A DNA stretch of 64,000 nt from an uncultured Myxococcales bacterium (GTDB lineage: Bacteria; Myxococcota_A; UBA9042; DTJE01), in assembly GCA_903857665.1 (NCBI GenBank), contig CAIOFV010000159.1, positions 65,894-129,893 of the forward strand, given 5' to 3'. Below the pieces are notes generated by a model that had not been told where the DNA came from, did not search any database, and saw only the letters and a list, made by a program, of their open reading frames with translations. The translations under genes were made by a program, and so were the position numbers. Below, piece by piece: positions 41,379-49,374 of this stretch; the first letter of the stretch is position 1, and each line of letters begins with the position of its first letter.

Positions 41379-43682
41379 TCATCCAGGCCCCTTGCACAGC
41401 ACGGCCCAGGCCTGGCCCAGCGCGATGCCTCCGTCGTTCATCGGGGCGGCGGACGGGGACAGGGGCGTGAGGCCGGCGGCGGCGAGCCCCTCGGTGATCC
41501 GCTCCAGCAGCGTCCGGTTCTGGAAGGCCCCGCCCGAAAGCGCGACACGGGACAGGCCGGAATCGCGGCCCACGGCGATCGTGGTCGAAAGGAATGCCGC
41601 GACGACGGTCGCCTGGAACCGGGCGCAGACGAGACCCGCGGGCACGCCCGCGACGAGGTCGTCGGCGATGGCGAGCACCAGGCGGCGCGGGTCGATTTCG
41701 GGAACGCCCGCGGCGTCGCGGCCCGGATCCCACGGGTAGGGTTCGACGGCGTCCGGTGCGTCCAGCGCGGCATGCTCGACGGCCATCGCGGCCTCGCCGT
41801 CGAAGGACGCGACCGGGCACAGGCCGCACAGCGCCGATACCGCGTCGAACAGGCGTCCCAGGCCCGATGACACCGGGAGGTCGCGCCCGGACCGGCAGAG
41901 GCCCAGCACCGCTTCGACGCGGGCGGGATCGATGCCCCAGCCGGCGATCAAGCCCGGCACCCGGTCGGCGGCGCCCGCCGCGTGCAGCGCGGACACGGCC
42001 AGGCGCCATGGCTGAAGCGTCGCCCGGTCCCCGCCCGGCAGAGGCATCGGTCGCAGGTGGGCGAGGCGCGCAAACGTTGCGCCGTCCACCCTCAACACCT
42101 CGCCGCCCCAGATCGTGCCGTCGGTGCCGTACCCCGTGCCGTCCAGCACCAGCGCCAGCGCCGGGCCGGAAACCCGGTGCTCGACCAGGCAGGCCAGCGC
42201 GTGGGCGTGGTGATGCTGGACCGCGATCAGCGGGGCTTCCGGGCACAGGCGGTCGCGCAACCGGGCGGCCAGCCGCGTGGACGCGTAGTCGGGGTGCAGA
42301 TCGTGGGCGACCGCGGACGGCCGGACGCCCAGCAGGCCGCACAGGTGCGCGGCCGCCTCCTCGAACCAGCCGGCGGTGGCGACGTTGCCCAGGTCGCCCA
42401 CGTGGGGCCCCAGGAACGCCTGGTTCCCGCGGGTGACGCAGAAGGCGTTCTTGAGGTCCGCCCCCGCGGCCAGCACCGACGGGCCGCCCGACGGCAGCGC
42501 GATCGGCAGGGGCACGTGCCCGCGGCTGCGGCGGATCAGCCGGGGAGCGCCCGCGACGAAGGCCGCCACCGAGTCGTCACAGCGGGTCACGATGTCCCGA
42601 TCGTGGACCAGGAAGGCGTCGGCGATGCCCGCCAGCCGATGGACGGCCTCGTCGTTTCCCGACGCGATCGGCTCGTCGTGGGGGTTCGCGGACGTCATCA
42701 CCAGCGCGGCGAACGGTCCCTGGGCCAGCAGCAGGTGGTGCAGCGGGGCGTAGGGCAGCATGGCGCCCACATAGGCGTTACCGGGCGCGACGCCGGGCGC
42801 CAGGCCGAACCCCGTGGCCTTTCGCAGCAGCACGACGGGGCGGGCGGGGGAGGCCATCAGCGCGGACTCGTCGGCGTCCGCGCGTGCGAACGCCCGGATC
42901 GCGTCGATGTCCGGGCCCATCACCGCGAAGGGCTTGCCGTCGCGCTCCTTGGCCCTGCGGAGGCGGTCCACGGCGGACGCGTCGCGGGCGTCGCAGGCCA
43001 GGTGGAAGCCCCCCAGGCCCTTCACCGCCACGATGCCCCCGGAACGAAGGCGCATCGCCACCTCGACCAGCGGATCGGCGACCCCGGCAGGCCGGCCGTC
43101 GGCTTCCAGCAGCGACAGGTGCGGGCCGCACACCGGGCAGGCGTTGGGTTCGGCGTGGAAGCGCCGCGACACCGGGTCCGTGTACTCGGCCCGGCAGGCC
43201 GGGCACTGGACGAACGAGGCCATCGTTGTGGTCGCACGGTCGTAGGGCATGCTTCGGATCAGCGTGTACCGGGGTCCGCAGTCCGTGCAGTTGATGAACG
43301 GGTACCGGTAGCGGCGGTCGGCGGGGTCGCGCAGCTCGGCCAGGCAGGCCGCGCAGGTCGCCACGTCGGCGGGCACCAGCGTGGTGGTCGTGGAGCCACG
43401 GGACGCCGTGATCGCGAATCCCCGGAGGCCCGCGGGAGGAAGCCACGCGGGCTCCACGGATTCCACGCGGGCCATCACCGGCGCGGACGTCCACAGGGAC
43501 TCGACCAGCGACTCGATGTCGGGACGTGGCCCCTCGACCTCGATGGCGACGCCCTCGGGTTCGTTGCGGACGCTGCCGGCCAGGCCCAGCATCGTGGCCG
43601 TCCGGTACACGAACGGCCGGAATCCCACGCCCTGCACGATGCCCCGGACCAGGAGGCGGCACCGGGCGATCGAATCGCTCAT
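41379..43682 (-). CDS. hypF: Carbamoyltransferase HypF
   Basis: 767 residues, full length. Domains in order: acylphosphatase (about 7-95, VRGIVQGVGFRPFVYR), two zinc fingers (CAACLAEL to CTDCGPRYT; CPACRAEY to CPVCG), a YrdC-like domain (GGIVAVKGLGGFHLACDA) and a Kae1-like carbamoyltransferase domain (AVQHHHAHALACL, VLDGTGYGTDGTIWGGE). It turns carbamoyl phosphate into the thiocarboxamide on HypE that becomes the cyanide ligands of the NiFe site. Last gene of the leftward hypABCDEF operon, 13 bases after hypE. Confidence 0.97.
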   Translation of the reverse strand: MSDSIARCRLLVRGIVQGVGFRPFVYRTATMLGLAGSVRNEPEGVAIEVEGPRPDIESLVESLWTSAPVMARVESVEPAWLPPAGLRGFAITASRGSTTTTLVPADVATCAACLAELRDPADRRYRYPFINCTDCGPRYTLIRSMPYDRATTTMASFVQCPACRAEYTDPVSRRFHAEPNACPVCGPHLSLLEADGRPAGVADPLVEVAMRLRSGGIVAVKGLGGFHLACDARDASAVDRLRRAKERDGKPFAVMGPDIDAIRAFARADADESALMASPARPVVLLRKATGFGLAPGVAPGNAYVGAMLPYAPLHHLLLAQGPFAALVMTSANPHDEPIASGNDEAVHRLAGIADAFLVHDRDIVTRCDDSVAAFVAGAPRLIRRSRGHVPLPIALPSGGPSVLAAGADLKNAFCVTRGNQAFLGPHVGDLGNVATAGWFEEAAAHLCGLLGVRPSAVAHDLHPDYASTRLAARLRDRLCPEAPLIAVQHHHAHALACLVEHRVSGPALALVLDGTGYGTDGTIWGGEVLRVDGATFARLAHLRPMPLPGGDRATLQPWRLAVSALHAAGAADRVPGLIAGWGIDPARVEAVLGLCRSGRDLPVSSGLGRLFDAVSALCGLCPVASFDGEAAMAVEHAALDAPDAVEPYPWDPGRDAAGVPEIDPRRLVLAIADDLVAGVPAGLVCARFQATVVAAFLSTTIAVGRDSGLSRVALSGGAFQNRTLLERITEGLAAAGLTPLSPSAAPMNDGGIALGQAWAVLCKGPG

Positions 43683-43695
43683 CCGGCCCCCCCCG

Positions 43696-44715
43696 TCAGC
43701 AGATCCGCGGCAGCGGTTCCGAGGTCGGCGTGTCGTACAGGCGCCGCCCGCCGTACCGGGTCGCGAACGCCACCGGCCCCGCTTCGCGAGGCACGATCCG
43801 CCCGGCCACCGCGGCTCCCCGGCCCTCGGGGATGGCCTCGAACGCGGCGACGACGCGCGCGCCCTGCCCCCCTGCAACGACGGCCACCACGCGTCCCTCG
43901 CACGCCAGGAACAGCGGGTCGAGGCCCAGCAGGTCGCACACGGCCCGCACCTCGTCGCGCACCGGCAGGTCGGCCTCGCGCAACTCGACCGTGAGGCCCG
44001 CCTCCTTCGCCAGCTCGGACAGCACCGTGGCCAGGCCGCCGCGGGTGGGGTCCCGCAGGAACCGTGGCCGGATCCCGGCCGCGTACAGCGCGTCCACCAG
44101 GGGAAGGACCGGCCCGCAGTCGCTGGTCAGCGCCCCCGGATCGATGCCGTTGCGTATGGCCGCGATCACCGCGCCATGGTCGCCCACCGGCCCGCTGACC
44201 ACCACCTCGTCCCCGACAACCACCGAGGCCGGACCCGTAGGAGGCTCATCACGAAGCCGGCCGACGCCGGCGGTGGCGATGAACACCCCGTCCCCGTGCC
44301 CACGCTCGACGACCTTCGTGTCGCCGGTGACCACCTCGACACCGCAGCGCTGGGCCGCCAGGCCCATCGACGCGGCCACCTGGCGCAGTTCGTCCATCGG
44401 CAAGCCTTCTTCCAGGATGAACGCGGCGGACAGCGCCAGGGGGACCGCCCCCCCCACCGCCAGGTCGTTGACGGTGCCAAAAATCGCCAGGCACCCGATG
44501 TCGCCCCCGGGAAACACGCGCGGGCTGACCACGAAGCCGTCGGTGGTCATCGCCAGACGCCCTTCGACCCGGGGCAGCCAGGCCGCGTCGCCCAGCACGT
44601 CCAGGCGCGGGTTCGACAGGTGCGGCAGGAACACCTCGCGGATCAGGTCAGTGGTCAGGCGCCCGCCACTGCCGTGGCCCAGCGTGACGACGTCGGAAGT
44701 TCGATCCCGGGCCAT
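43696..44715 (-). CDS. hypE: Hydrogenase maturation protein HypE
   Basis: 339 residues of the PurM/AIR-synthase fold. VTLGHGSGGRLT at the N-terminus, GCLAIFGTVNDLAVGG and the C-terminal PRIC are diagnostic; the last Cys carries the thiocarboxamide that is dehydrated to thiocyanate. It hands cyanide to the HypC-HypD complex. SD GGAGGG at the right distance. It lies between hypD and hypF in the expected order. Confidence 0.97.
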   Translation of the reverse strand: MARDRTSDVVTLGHGSGGRLTTDLIREVFLPHLSNPRLDVLGDAAWLPRVEGRLAMTTDGFVVSPRVFPGGDIGCLAIFGTVNDLAVGGAVPLALSAAFILEEGLPMDELRQVAASMGLAAQRCGVEVVTGDTKVVERGHGDGVFIATAGVGRLRDEPPTGPASVVVGDEVVVSGPVGDHGAVIAAIRNGIDPGALTSDCGPVLPLVDALYAAGIRPRFLRDPTRGGLATVLSELAKEAGLTVELREADLPVRDEVRAVCDLLGLDPLFLACEGRVVAVVAGGQGARVVAAFEAIPEGRGAAVAGRIVPREAGPVAFATRYGGRRLYDTPTSEPLPRIC

Positions 44716-44750
44716 GAAGCTGCCCTCCAGCGGATTCCATCGCGATCGCC

Positions 44751-45845
44751 CTACGCGCGCCGGTGCCGGTACCGGGCGGCGCAGGTGCCCTCGAACGCCA
44801 CCATGCAGGGACCCACCGGGGCATCCGGCGTGCACGCCCGCCCGAACAGCGGGCACGCCTCCGGTTCCAGCCGGCCCAGCAGCACGTCCCCGCACCGGCA
44901 CCCGGGCGAGGTGTCCGCGACCTCCGGGTCCGGGGCCAGCCCGAACCGCGCTGCGGCGTCGCGATCGGCGAACGCCGCCCGTAGGCCCAGCCCCGACGCG
45001 GGGATCGTCCCGATGCCGCGCCACGCCGCGTCGCGCGCCTCGAACACTTCGTCGATGGCCGCGATGGCCGCCGGGTTGCCCGCCTCCCGCACCACGCGAC
45101 GGTAATCGTTGCCCACCTGCGGACGTCCCTCGACCACCTGCGACACCAGGTCCTTCAGCGCCAGCAGCAGATCGACCGGCTCGAACCCGCCCACCGCCAT
45201 CGCGATCGGCCGTCGTTCGACAAGCTCGCGATACTCGGAAAGCCCGGCCACCGCGATCACGTGCCCGGGCAGCAGGAAGCCTTCCGGCGCAACGCCGGGC
45301 AACCCCAGCAGGGCATCCAGGGCCGGCGGTACCCGGCGATGGCTGCACAGGATCGAGAAGTTCGGCGGCGGCGCGGCCCGCAGCGCCGCCGCGGTGGTGC
45401 AGGCCGTGGTTTCGAACCCCACCGCGAAGAACACGACCTCCCGGTCCGGCATCGCCCGGGCCAGCGCCACCGCGTCGGACGCGCCGTACACCACGCGCAC
45501 GTCCGCGCCCCGGGCCCGGGCATCCGACAGGCTGATGCGCGCCGGCACCCGGACCACGTCGCCGAACGTCGCCAGCACCACCCGCGGGTCGCCGGCCAGG
45601 CGCACCGCCAGGTCCAGGTCCGACGCGGGGCAAACGCACACGGGACAGCCCGGGCCTGCCACCAGCTTCAGCCACGACGGCAGCAGGTCCCGCAGCCCGT
45701 ACTGGCACAGCGCGTTTTCGTGGGTGCCGCAGACGTGCATCAGCCGCACGGGGCGTCCCGGGTCCAGCCGGGCGATGGACTTCGCCAGCGCGTGGACCAG
45801 CGCGACGTCACGGAATCCGGCTGCGCCGGCAAGCGGATCGGGCAC
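44751..45845 (-). CDS. hypD: Hydrogenase maturation protein HypD
   Basis: 364 residues from a GTG at 45845 with a perfect SD (GGAGGTCCC); an ATG at 45887 fused to the hypC stop (TGATG) would add 14 residues and has no better signal. Motifs are MHVCGTHENAL, GPGCPVCVCP and the C-terminal Cys group (CRCGDVLLG, ACPLFGRAC), which hold the [4Fe-4S] cluster and the site where the Fe(CN)2CO unit is built with HypC. Confidence 0.95.
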   Translation of the reverse strand: MPDPLAGAAGFRDVALVHALAKSIARLDPGRPVRLMHVCGTHENALCQYGLRDLLPSWLKLVAGPGCPVCVCPASDLDLAVRLAGDPRVVLATFGDVVRVPARISLSDARARGADVRVVYGASDAVALARAMPDREVVFFAVGFETTACTTAAALRAAPPPNFSILCSHRRVPPALDALLGLPGVAPEGFLLPGHVIAVAGLSEYRELVERRPIAMAVGGFEPVDLLLALKDLVSQVVEGRPQVGNDYRRVVREAGNPAAIAAIDEVFEARDAAWRGIGTIPASGLGLRAAFADRDAAARFGLAPDPEVADTSPGCRCGDVLLGRLEPEACPLFGRACTPDAPVGPCMVAFEGTCAARYRHRRA

Positions 45846-45886
45846 GGGACCTCCGACCAAACGGGGACGAACCCCACCCCGCGGCA

Positions 45887-46111
45887 TCAGGGCGCGCCGC
45901 CCTCCATCGCCACCGCCACCATCGCCATCACCTCGGCGGCCTCGGCCTCGTCCAGCACCTGGATGGCGAACCCTGCGTGGACGATCAGCCAGTCGCCGAC
46001 GGTCGCGTCCGGCACCAGGTCCAGTCGGACCCCGCGCCCCACGCCCTGCACCTCGGCCCGCCCCTCGACCCCCTCGATCGCAACCAGGCGCATGGGCACT
46101 GCAAGGCACAC
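45887..46111 (-). CDS. hypC: Hydrogenase maturation chaperone HypC
   Basis: 74 residues from a GTG start with SD GGGAGGTGA. The N-terminal M-C-L-A-V-P places the essential Cys at position 2, which binds the iron unit and the large-subunit precursor. GDWLIVHAGFAIQVLDE is the standard second motif. Its stop shares a base with a potential hypD start. The C-terminal Ala/Met-rich tail is ordinary for the family. Confidence 0.95.
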   Translation of the reverse strand: MCLAVPMRLVAIEGVEGRAEVQGVGRGVRLDLVPDATVGDWLIVHAGFAIQVLDEAEAAEVMAMVAVAMEGGAP

Positions 46112-46114
46112 GGG

Positions 46115-46780
46115 TCACCTCCCGTCACGGAACTGGCGCATCCGCTGGAGCAGCCAGTCCGCCCAGTCGTCCAGCCCTTCGCCGGTCTTCGACGACAGGC
46201 GCAGCACCGCCAGCGCCGGGTTCAGCGCCCGGGCATCGGCCACCGCGGCGTCCGGGTCGAAATCGACGTACGGCAGCAGGTCCACCTTTCCCAGGATCAT
46301 CAGCCGCGATTCGTGGAACATCAGCGGGTACTTGGCCGGCTTGTCCGCGCCCTCGGTCACCGACAGGATCATCGCCTTGTCGTGCTCCCCGAGGTCGAAC
46401 TCGGCCGGGCACACCAGGTTGCCCACGTTTTCGACGATCAGCACGTCGAAGTCCGCCGGGTCCATCACGTCCAGCGCCGCGGCCACCATGCGCGCGTCCA
46501 GGTGGCACCCGCCGCCGGTGTTGACCTGGTGCACCGCCACGCCGTGCCGGCCGATCCGGTCGGCGTCCCGCCGCGTCTGGATGTCGCCCACGATCACGCC
46601 CAGGCGCACCCTGCCGCGCAGGCGCTCGGCCGTCCGCTCCAGCAGCGTGGTCTTGCCCGACCCCGGGCCGCTCATCAGGTTCAGCACGTAGGTGCCGGCC
46701 GCCCGGAACCGCGCACGGTTCGCCGCCGCCGCCGCGTCGTTGTCGAACAGCACGTCGCGCTGGATCGCCACTTCGGTCAT
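46115..46780 (-). CDS. hypB: Hydrogenase nickel-insertion GTPase HypB
   Basis: 221 residues. Walker A GPGSGKTTLLE, the metal motif GGGCHLDA, ENVGNLVCPAEFDLGE and the guanine-specificity GKVDLLPY are all present. No His-rich N-terminal store is fused, so nickel storage must lie elsewhere. It supplies GTP-driven nickel insertion with HypA. The ATG overlaps the hypA stop (ATGA), and hypC starts four bases after its stop. Confidence 0.96.
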   Translation of the reverse strand: MTEVAIQRDVLFDNDAAAAANRARFRAAGTYVLNLMSGPGSGKTTLLERTAERLRGRVRLGVIVGDIQTRRDADRIGRHGVAVHQVNTGGGCHLDARMVAAALDVMDPADFDVLIVENVGNLVCPAEFDLGEHDKAMILSVTEGADKPAKYPLMFHESRLMILGKVDLLPYVDFDPDAAVADARALNPALAVLRLSSKTGEGLDDWADWLLQRMRQFRDGR

Positions 46781-47145
46781 GCGACACCCTCCGCCTGCGA
46801 GGCCTCGTCCAGTTCCAGCGTGGTCAGCCGCAATTCGCGCCCCTGCCGGACCTCGCCCCCGATCGCCTTGCAGCGCGGGCAGGGGTCCACGGGGCCGTCC
46901 CGCGGGCCCTCGTCACCGCACGCGAAGCACCGCAGCACCAGGGGCAGGCGCGTGATTTCCAGCCGGCATCCCTCGGCGCAGGTGCCGCGACAGCCCACGT
47001 CGAAGGCGAATGTCAGCGATTCGGGGTCCACGCAGGTCAGCGCACCCAGGTCCAGCCGGGCGATGCGGACGCGGCCACCGCCGTGGCGCCCGGCCGTATC
47101 GACCAGCGCCTCCACGATCCGCTGGGCGACCGCCACCTCGTGCAT
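46777..47145 (-). CDS. hypA: Hydrogenase nickel metallochaperone HypA
   Basis: 122 residues. MHE at the N-terminus provides the nickel-binding His2. The zinc site is formed by CFACGDE and CPRC; an extra Cys pair (CRGTCAEGC) lies before it. First gene of the leftward hyp operon, coupled to hypB by ATGA. The 197 bases upstream, shared with the divergent MYXO-CTERM-like gene, must hold the operon promoter; no clear box was found on this strand. Confidence 0.95.
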   Translation of the reverse strand: MHEVAVAQRIVEALVDTAGRHGGGRVRIARLDLGALTCVDPESLTFAFDVGCRGTCAEGCRLEITRLPLVLRCFACGDEGPRDGPVDPCPRCKAIGGEVRQGRELRLTTLELDEASQAEGVA

Positions 47146-47303
47146 GGGGCGTCCTCCAGGCGATCCAGCAAATCCTGACTCTTGGAGCCATGGTGTCCGC
47201 GACCGGGAGCGGTGTCAAGGGACTCCGCGGCGCACCTGGGGGACGCCGCGGGAGCCGCGAACGCCGGATCCGATCCCGCCCGACGTCCTTCGGGATCCTC
47301 GGG

Positions 47304-47337
47304 TAGAATGCGCCGGCTCGGGCCCTTCTCCCGGAGG
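47304..47337 (+). promoter_or_regulatory. Putative -10 and SD for the MYXO-CTERM-like gene
   Basis: TAGAAT (47304-47309) resembles a -10 box; the -35 region is unconvincing. CCGGAGG lies just before the ATG at 47343 and fixes the start. Confidence 0.35.
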
Positions 47338-47342
47338 TTTCC

Positions 47343-49352
47343 ATGCGTCGTTCCCCGCTGCTGTCGTTGCTGTCCCTGGCAGTCCTGCTCACCGCGGCGG
47401 CCCTCCCGGCCTCGGCCGCGCCCATCCTTCCCGCCAGCGCCCTCAACGGGGACCTCGCCACCCGGATGGCCCGTCACGGGCGTCAGTTCTACACGTTCAA
47501 CGCCCGCCCCTTCGGCCTGTCGCTGGACGTGTACGTGAAGGACGCCGCGGCACGGAAGTCCATCGACGACTTCCTGAAGCAGGATGCCGTCGCGGACTTC
47601 CAGACGCAGTCCGGCATGCATCCCTACGACGTCATCGCGGACTTCGGCGAGCACGGCGACCTGGGCTTCTTCGGGGGCATCGCGCTGGCGGCCGCGGCCT
47701 ACGAGTACCGCGCCCTCAAGCGCGACACCGGCACGCCTCCCGCGGCCCTCGCGGCCGCCCGGGCCCGCGTGGTGCGCGCCGCCGAATCCTGGCACGTCTT
47801 CTACACGGTGACGGGCGGCAACGGCATCGTGGCCCGCGGCATCCGGCGCCTGGGCACCGACGACCTGGGCGACGCCGGAGCGCCGCCGATCTCCGGCGCG
47901 GTGCCGCCCCCGGTGCCCCTGAAGGACGACCAGGGCCCCCTGCCCCGGCCCAAGGACAACGGGTCCGAGCGGGCCGACAATTCGGCCGGCGTCCTTCCTG
48001 CCAACACCTGGTCCTGGATCGACTCGGCCTCCAAGGACCAACTGGTGGGGCAGATGTTCGGGATGGTGGCGCTGTACGACGCCATCCTGGGCGATCCGGA
48101 CATCGACCAGGTGCTGGTCCAGCACATGCGCGAGGATGCCCGCGGCGTGTTCCAGGTCCTGAAGGCCCGCCGCGACATCCTGGGTATGGAAGGCCTGTCG
48201 GGCGAGGGCCAGTACGACCTGATCATCATGGACGCCGACGGGCGGGCCACGATGTACCACGACCTGAACCCCTTCTCGATGGAGAAGATCTACCTCCCCG
48301 AAGGGTCCGCGCAGTTCAACGTGTTCAACCTGTTCATGGCCTACGCGATCCTCGAATCGATCCACCACGTGACCGGCGACGCCGACGTCGAGGACTACCT
48401 GTACCGGCAGGTGCTGGGCGACCGCGGCTTCCTGTCGATGATGCAGCGGTTCGACGACGCCAACGCGGTGTCGTACCTGTACCTGGGCCTGGACACCAAC
48501 ACCGACGTGCCGGACATGACTGGCGTGGCGCTGTTCCTGGGGCTGTACCTGGAAACGGCCGACGATGTCCGGGCCGCTCTGACGCGATACCTGGAGGACG
48601 GGTGGTGGGCGCCGAAGGACGTGACGGTGTCGGCGTCGCTGTCCAAGCAGCCGCTGTGGCACACGTTCTACCTGGCCGCGACCGGACGGACGGACCGGCA
48701 GCCGGTGGCCGTCGAGCTGGCGAACCTGCTGGGTGCGTTCCCGGTGGGCGACCCGGTCCAGGGCGGGTACTGGGACGAACCGCGCATCAACTGCGACGAC
48801 ACCGAAATCGCGGCCGGTTCCTGCCTGGCCATCGACGGCAAGACCCGCCTGACGATCGCCGGGAAGGACCGCAACGGCAGCCTGCTGGCCACCGAGGCCC
48901 TGGACCCGTCCATCCGCCCCAGTTCCAACTTCAACTCCCGCTCGAACCCGTTCGCGGTCAACGGCGGGGGTTCCGGGGTGATGCTGAACCCGGGCGGCGA
49001 CCTGCTGGCCGCCTACTGGATGGCGCGCTACTTCGACCTGGGCCTGGGCGGCAACCGCTCGCCGAACGCCCGCGCGCACATGGCCGTCGGGGGCAACCCG
49101 GAACCCGTGCCGGACAGCGCGGAGCCGGCGGGCGACACGGGCCCGGTCGATGACCTGGCGGTGTCGGAGGACGTGCCTTCGGCCGACATCACCCTCGCGG
49201 ATGTTCCCGTTGGGACGGACGTGGGTTCGGACATCACGGCGAAGGGCGGCGGCAGCGGTGGTTGCACGGCGGGCGCGCTCCCCGGTGCGACGGCTGCCCT
49301 GCCCCTGGCCCTGGCCCTGCTGGCCCTGGCCCTGCGACGCCGCCGCGCCTGA
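47343..49352 (+). CDS. Secreted protein with MYXO-CTERM-like sorting tail
   Basis: 669 residues. A signal peptide (cleaved near ASA|AP) leads to about 540 residues I do not recognise, rich in helices and containing QFYTFNARPFGLSLDV, AFNL-type segments and WSWIDSASKDQL. Residues about 590-635 are an acidic Asp-Val-Pro linker. The end (GGCTAGALPGATAALPLALA plus RRRRA) has the Cys, hydrophobic stretch and Arg cluster of MYXO-CTERM signals, which are processed and lipid-anchored on the surface. The function is unknown. Divergent from hypA; probably unrelated to it. Confidence 0.8.
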   Translation: MRRSPLLSLLSLAVLLTAAALPASAAPILPASALNGDLATRMARHGRQFYTFNARPFGLSLDVYVKDAAARKSIDDFLKQDAVADFQTQSGMHPYDVIADFGEHGDLGFFGGIALAAAAYEYRALKRDTGTPPAALAAARARVVRAAESWHVFYTVTGGNGIVARGIRRLGTDDLGDAGAPPISGAVPPPVPLKDDQGPLPRPKDNGSERADNSAGVLPANTWSWIDSASKDQLVGQMFGMVALYDAILGDPDIDQVLVQHMREDARGVFQVLKARRDILGMEGLSGEGQYDLIIMDADGRATMYHDLNPFSMEKIYLPEGSAQFNVFNLFMAYAILESIHHVTGDADVEDYLYRQVLGDRGFLSMMQRFDDANAVSYLYLGLDTNTDVPDMTGVALFLGLYLETADDVRAALTRYLEDGWWAPKDVTVSASLSKQPLWHTFYLAATGRTDRQPVAVELANLLGAFPVGDPVQGGYWDEPRINCDDTEIAAGSCLAIDGKTRLTIAGKDRNGSLLATEALDPSIRPSSNFNSRSNPFAVNGGGSGVMLNPGGDLLAAYWMARYFDLGLGGNRSPNARAHMAVGGNPEPVPDSAEPAGDTGPVDDLAVSEDVPSADITLADVPVGTDVGSDITAKGGGSGGCTAGALPGATAALPLALALLALALRRRRA

Positions 49353-49360
49353 ACCCGCCC

Positions 49361-49372
49361 CGGGACGTCCCG
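49361..49372. terminator. Perfect 12-base palindrome between convergent genes
   Basis: CGGGACGTCCCG fills most of the 22-base gap between the two convergent stops. Probably part of a shared terminator; there is no T-tract. Confidence 0.35.
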
Positions 49373-49374
49373 CG

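Noticed and set aside
45846-45887. ATG at 45887 as the hypD start
   Set aside because: No SD of its own; the GTG at 45845 has GGAGG at ideal distance and gives the usual HypD N-terminus. It stays possible through TGATG coupling.
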